Shown: one piece after another, positions 5,846 to 9,332 of the stretch | Layout: each line of letters starts with the position of its first letter | How positions within the stretch are numbered: the stretch's first letter is position 1 | DNA from: Candidatus Zixiibacteriota bacterium | GTDB lineage: Bacteria > Zixibacteria > MSB-5A5 > GN15 > FEB-12 | Reading direction: 5' to 3' | Length of the DNA stretch: 9,332 nucleotides | NCBI GenBank assembly: GCA_030591625.1 | Contig: JAUVAR010000085.1 | Location: 1-9,332, forward strand | The notes under the pieces: model-generated | Database searches by the model: none | Told to the model about the DNA's origin: nothing | The model's input: only the letters and a program-made list of their open reading frames with translations | Made by a program: the position numbers and the translations under genes

Positions 5846-8571
5846 ACAGTTCAAAGAAAAAAAGAGTCTTCTTAATAGATGGTTCAGCCATATTCTATCG
5901 CGCCTTTTTTGCATTCATCCGCAATCCGCTTATAAATAGTAAGGGTGAAGACACCTCTGCCACCTATGGTTTTGTTAATTCATTGTTGAAAATATTGCGT
6001 GAAGAAAGTCCCGATTATTTCGCGGTTGTCTTTGATACCAAGCATCCAACATTCAGGCATAAACGTTATTCCGAATACAAATCAACCCGCGCCAAAATGC
6101 CCGAAGAACTGGTAGCCCAACTCCCCAGAATTCATGAAGCAGTCAAAGTATTGAATTTCCCTCGTTTTGAAATGAAAGGCTGGGAGGCGGATGATATCAT
6201 TGGGACCATCGCCACTCAATGTGAAAAAGAAGGACTCGAAGTCTGGTGTGTGACCGGCGATAAAGATTATTTTCAACTGGTGACAGAAAATGTCAAAGTA
6301 TATAATCCTAAACCAGCCTCCGAACAGCCTGAAAAACTTGGACCGGCAGAAGTTGCAATCAAATTTGGTGTTACTCCCGACCTTGTCATTGACAAACTTG
6401 CTCTGATGGGTGACAGCTCAGACAATGTTCCAGGTGTGCCGGGTATCGGTCCCAAAACAGCCGACACGCTTTTGAATCAGTTCGGGTCACTCGATGAAAT
6501 TCTCAAAAACAGCTCTCAAATAAAAGCTAAAGGGGCACGGACGAAAATTGAAAACAATGTCGAAATGGCGTTGCTTTCGCGTGAACTTGTGACAATTGAT
6601 CGCAACGTACCAATCGAATTTGAGCTTAAGTCGATCGCTCGTCGAGAGATTGATTATGAAGCAACCAAAAAGCTATTTCTTGAAATGGAATTTCATAATC
6701 TGCTCAAACATCTGATGCCTGATATTAAAATCGAAAATGAATCTCCGGAATCACAACAACCTAAGCGAAAAGTTTATTATCATACCGTTGCATCAATGGA
6801 TGATCTCAAACGACTTGTCACAGCCTTTAGAAAAGCAAAAGAGATAGCGGTTGACACCGAGACAACTTCAATAGATCCGTTGCAGGCCAAGCTTGTTGGT
6901 GTATCACTCGCCGATCAGGCGGGAACAGCCTATTATGTGCCACTCGCGCATACTACCGAGGGTGACACAAATATCCCGTATGATGAAGGCATCGCCGAGC
7001 TAAAGAAATTACTGGAAGACCCCAAAGTTCAGAAAATTGGACAAAATATTAAATACGATCTGCATGTTCTGCACCGACATGGTATTGATGTTAATCCTGT
7101 TTCGTTTGATACGATGGTCGCATCATATCTGCTCGATCCAGGCGTACGACAGAATTCACTGACCATGATGGCGTTGAAATATTTCGATTATAACATGCAA
7201 CCTATATCTGATCTCATTGGAACAGGCAAATCACAAAAATCATTCGACACAGTTCCAATTGGACTGGCAACGAAGTACGCGGCCGAAGATGCTGACTACA
7301 CCTACCGTTTGCGAGGAAAACTTGCACCAGGAATAACCCGAACAAAGCTTGAGTATCTCTATTACAATATTGAATTGCCGTTGATAAATGTATTGGCTTC
7401 AATAGAACGTGCTGGAATTCGTGTTGACGATAAATTCCTGAGTAAACTTTCATCGAGTATGGGAAATGAATTAGATAAGCTCCGCACAAAAATCTACGAA
7501 GTTGCGGGGATGGAATTTAACATTAATTCAACCCAACAACTTTCCCATATTCTTTTTGAAAAAATGGGTCTGCCGGCTCGACGAAAAACCGCGAAGAAAA
7601 CCGGCTATTCAACCGACGTGCGTGTACTTGAAGAACTCGCTCTTCAACATGAATTCCCCAAACTGATTTTAGAATACCGTGGTTATACGAAACTGAAATC
7701 AACTTACGTCGATGCGATTCCAAAACTTATAAACCGAGACACCGGACGAGTGCATACTTCGTTTAATCAGACTGTTGCGGCAACCGGACGACTTTCATCG
7801 ACTGACCCAAATCTCCAAAATATTCCGATTCGCACCGAGCAGGGGAGAGAGATCAGAAAAGCATTTATTGCTCGTGATGAAAATCATGTTCTGCTTGCAG
7901 CTGATTATTCTCAAATTGAACTTCGTATCCTTGCACATTATTCTGGTGACAAAACTTTGATCAAAGCATTTAAGAATAATGCAGATATTCATACCAGTAC
8001 AGCAGCAGATGTATATCAAGTAACTCCGCTTGAAGTCACTCCCGATATGCGACGTGTTGCCAAAACTGCAAACTTTGCAATCGTTTATGGTACAACGGCG
8101 TTTGGATTAGCGCAACAGACTGATCTTTCGGTTCCTGATGCGCAGCAGTTTATCGACGATTATTTTGCACGTTACCCTGGTATATTGAATTATATCGAAA
8201 AGACCAAACAGTTTGCGCGAGAAAACGGTTATGTAACGACAATGTATGATCGTCGAAGGTATGTCCGTGAGATCAATGATAAGAACACAAATATTAGACA
8301 ATTTGCTGAGCGCATTGCAATAAATACACCAATTCAGGGAACTGCTGCGGATATCATAAAGATTGCTATGCTTAAGATTCACAAGAATATGCGGGGGATG
8401 AAATCTCTGATGGTATTACAGGTGCATGATGAATTGATCTTTGATGTACATAAATCAGAGCTTGACGAAGTCCGAGATATTGTTAATAAAGGTATGGAAA
8501 AAGCTGCCAAGTTAGATGTTCCTTTAGTTGCCGATATTGGAATCGGTAATAATTGGCTCGAAGCAAAATAG
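5842..8571 (+). CDS. polA: DNA polymerase I with 5' nuclease and proofreading domains
   Basis: Repairs DNA and replaces Okazaki-fragment RNA primers. At 909 residues it is full length with all three domains. The 5'-3' nuclease (about 1-295) has acidic metal ligands Asp13, Asp65, Glu115, Asp117, Asp118, Asp140, Asp142, Asp191 and Asp194, and the helix-hairpin-helix VPGVPGIGPKTA (196-207). The 3'-5' exonuclease (about 305-500) keeps its catalytic residues: Asp338 and Glu340 (VDTE), Asn402 and Asp406 (QNIKYD), Tyr479 and Asp483 (YAAED). Proofreading is therefore expected to work, unlike in Taq or Bacillus polymerases. The polymerase domain (about 510-909) has motif A DYSQIELR (Asp688), O-helix motif B RRVAKTANFAIVYG (Lys741, Phe745, Tyr749) and motif C VHDE (Asp863, Glu864). 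The residue after Phe745 is Ala where E. coli and Taq have Gly. Phe745, not Tyr, predicts discrimination against dideoxynucleotides. The start overlaps the nadD stop (ATGA), with GAGG about 10 bases upstream. Confidence 0.98.
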   Translation: MNSSKKKRVFLIDGSAIFYRAFFAFIRNPLINSKGEDTSATYGFVNSLLKILREESPDYFAVVFDTKHPTFRHKRYSEYKSTRAKMPEELVAQLPRIHEAVKVLNFPRFEMKGWEADDIIGTIATQCEKEGLEVWCVTGDKDYFQLVTENVKVYNPKPASEQPEKLGPAEVAIKFGVTPDLVIDKLALMGDSSDNVPGVPGIGPKTADTLLNQFGSLDEILKNSSQIKAKGARTKIENNVEMALLSRELVTIDRNVPIEFELKSIARREIDYEATKKLFLEMEFHNLLKHLMPDIKIENESPESQQPKRKVYYHTVASMDDLKRLVTAFRKAKEIAVDTETTSIDPLQAKLVGVSLADQAGTAYYVPLAHTTEGDTNIPYDEGIAELKKLLEDPKVQKIGQNIKYDLHVLHRHGIDVNPVSFDTMVASYLLDPGVRQNSLTMMALKYFDYNMQPISDLIGTGKSQKSFDTVPIGLATKYAAEDADYTYRLRGKLAPGITRTKLEYLYYNIELPLINVLASIERAGIRVDDKFLSKLSSSMGNELDKLRTKIYEVAGMEFNINSTQQLSHILFEKMGLPARRKTAKKTGYSTDVRVLEELALQHEFPKLILEYRGYTKLKSTYVDAIPKLINRDTGRVHTSFNQTVAATGRLSSTDPNLQNIPIRTEQGREIRKAFIARDENHVLLAADYSQIELRILAHYSGDKTLIKAFKNNADIHTSTAADVYQVTPLEVTPDMRRVAKTANFAIVYGTTAFGLAQQTDLSVPDAQQFIDDYFARYPGILNYIEKTKQFARENGYVTTMYDRRRYVREINDKNTNIRQFAERIAINTPIQGTAADIIKIAMLKIHKNMRGMKSLMVLQVHDELIFDVHKSELDEVRDIVNKGMEKAAKLDVPLVADIGIGNNWLEAK

Positions 8572-8620
8572 TCATATCCTTTTTCTTGAATCAAGCTCAC
8601 TGACTACGTATGTTCCAGCT

Positions 8621-9205
8621 ATGATTATTGGTCTTACCGGACAGATAGGTTCAGGCAAAACAACCGCCGCCCAAATTCTTGCAGATCTTGGTGCCTTTAT
8701 TATTGATGCAGACCAGATCGGACGAGAAGTTGTCAATAATTCGGTTCCACTTAGAAAACGACTCGCTTCAAAATTCGGACCTGAGATACTTGATAAGAAG
8801 GGCAAACTCAATCGAACAAAATTAGCCAACCTTGCATTCAAGACCGATCAAACTCGCCTGGCTCTTGATAAAATTGTGCACCCGCCTTTGATAAAAGAGC
8901 TTAAACGACAGGTTCGTATAGCGAGCAAACAATATGATACAATCATAATTGATGCAGCTCTATTGCTTAACTGGAACTTTGATCAGGAATTGGATTTCAT
9001 AATTGTGACTCATGCGGGGTTAGAGATTAGACTGAAACGATTGAAAAAACGTGGCATCCTGCGAGCTGATGCTATATCAAGAAACAAACGACAGATGGCT
9101 TATAGTGTTTATCGAGAGCGAGCTGATCGTGTCATTCTAAATAATGGCACAACGGCCCAACTTCGCAAAAAACTAAAAGGACTTTTCAGGAAGCTTACGA
9201 CCTGA
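8621..9205 (+). CDS. coaE: Dephospho-CoA kinase
   Basis: Phosphorylates the 3'-hydroxyl of the ribose of dephospho-CoA with ATP, the last step of coenzyme A synthesis. I use the ATG at 8621, giving 194 residues, which puts the first beta-strand and the P-loop at the N-terminus as in the family (MIIGLTGQIGSGKTT, P-loop 7-14). An in-frame ATG at 8528 would add 31 residues, overlap polA by 44 bases and add nothing that looks conserved. Other landmarks are IIDADQIGREVV (27-38), LNRTKLANLAF (63-73), the His-Pro pair (87-88) and the closing ADRVILNNGT (168-177). The core strand reads DAALLLNWN (111-119), where most CoaE proteins have 'D.PLLFE'. The loss of Pro and the Phe-Glu pair is unusual but the rest supports CoaE. 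It lies 49 bases after polA with no terminator between and no visible Shine-Dalgarno site. Confidence 0.92.
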   Translation: MIIGLTGQIGSGKTTAAQILADLGAFIIDADQIGREVVNNSVPLRKRLASKFGPEILDKKGKLNRTKLANLAFKTDQTRLALDKIVHPPLIKELKRQVRIASKQYDTIIIDAALLLNWNFDQELDFIIVTHAGLEIRLKRLKKRGILRADAISRNKRQMAYSVYRERADRVILNNGTTAQLRKKLKGLFRKLTT

Positions 9206-9222
9206 TCTGATCTTGATTACTT

Positions 9223-9332
9223 ATGCCGATTTACGATCAATCAAAACATGTTCAAAACGATTACTCTATTGAAGAGTTGATTCAATCAGCCAATGAAATG
9301 CGTGGTCTAAATGAGATCGCACTATATGCAGC
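9223..9332 (+). CDS. Start of a gene resembling transketolase N-terminus, 3'-partial
   Basis: An ATG at 9223 opens a frame that runs off the window's end (about 36 codons, MPIYDQSKHVQNDYSIEELI and on). The visible end reads SANEMRGLNEIALYAA. The pattern of a leading helix 'IEELI..A.E.R..' just before an expected small-residue turn is like transketolase, where 'A..iR......A..GHpGG' precedes the thiamine-diphosphate-binding core; the diagnostic Gly-His-Gly-Gly would fall just beyond the window. Transketolase moves two-carbon units in the pentose phosphate pathway. This is a tentative reading from a very short stretch, and another enzyme with a similar start cannot be excluded. The gap to coaE is only 17 bases, so it probably belongs to the same transcript. 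No Shine-Dalgarno motif is visible. Confidence 0.4.
   Translation, partial: MPIYDQSKHVQNDYSIEELIQSANEMRGLNEIALYA

Noticed and set aside
8586..8596. CTTGA-A-TCAAG inverted repeat between polA and coaE as a terminator
   Set aside because: The stem is 5 AT-rich pairs with a one-base centre, too tight to fold, and it is not followed by a T-run on the plus strand.
8528..8620. Upstream in-frame ATG at 8528 as the coaE start
   Set aside because: It would overlap polA by 44 bases and add 31 residues before the conserved first strand and P-loop; the ATG at 8621 places the P-loop where the family has it.
9213..9244. TTGATT ... AATCAA pairing that could enclose the start codon at 9223
   Set aside because: Six AT-rich pairs across a 20-base loop would be unstable; such a match is expected by chance in this composition.

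Overview
The window is a dense, entirely plus-strand gene cluster from what looks like a diderm (Gram-negative-type) bacterium. Evidence for two membranes is a BamD-like lipoprotein, a LolA-like periplasmic carrier candidate and a membrane-anchored lytic transglycosylase. Base composition is moderately AT-rich and looks even throughout, with no sign of a transferred island. Protein sequences do not look like Enterobacteria or other well-studied Proteobacteria. A poorly sampled phylum of the FCB type (for example Zixibacteria or Gemmatimonadota relatives) is a guess from gene order and sequence style only.

Layout. Positions 1-1695 hold the linker and complete motor and DNA-reading domains of an FtsK/SpoIIIE translocase; its N-terminal membrane part lies upstream of the window. 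Next come a small secreted protein that I read as a divergent LolA (1733-2338), RimO (2342-3664), a membrane-anchored SLT-domain lytic transglycosylase (3671-4315), a BamD-like TPR lipoprotein (4315-5259), NadD (5249-5845), full-length DNA polymerase I with all three activities (5842-8571), dephospho-CoA kinase (8621-9205), and the first 36 or so codons of a further gene that resembles the N-terminus of transketolase (9223 to the end).

Genes are separated by at most about 50 bases, and bamD overlaps the gene before it, nadD overlaps bamD, and polA overlaps nadD. I see no rho-independent terminator and no convincing promoter, so the whole stretch could be one transcription unit. The genes are housekeeping: chromosome segregation and DNA synthesis (FtsK, PolA), envelope assembly and wall remodelling (LolA-like, SLT, BamD), cofactor synthesis (NadD for NAD, CoaE for CoA) and ribosome modification (RimO).

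I found no mobile element, CRISPR array, RNA gene, toxin-antitoxin pair or defence system. The most informative points are the probable LolA hidden behind a weakly conserved sequence, unusual residues in the PolA O-helix region and the CoaE core, and tight coupling of an envelope gene to nadD and polA. I do not think this window contains a previously undescribed system.
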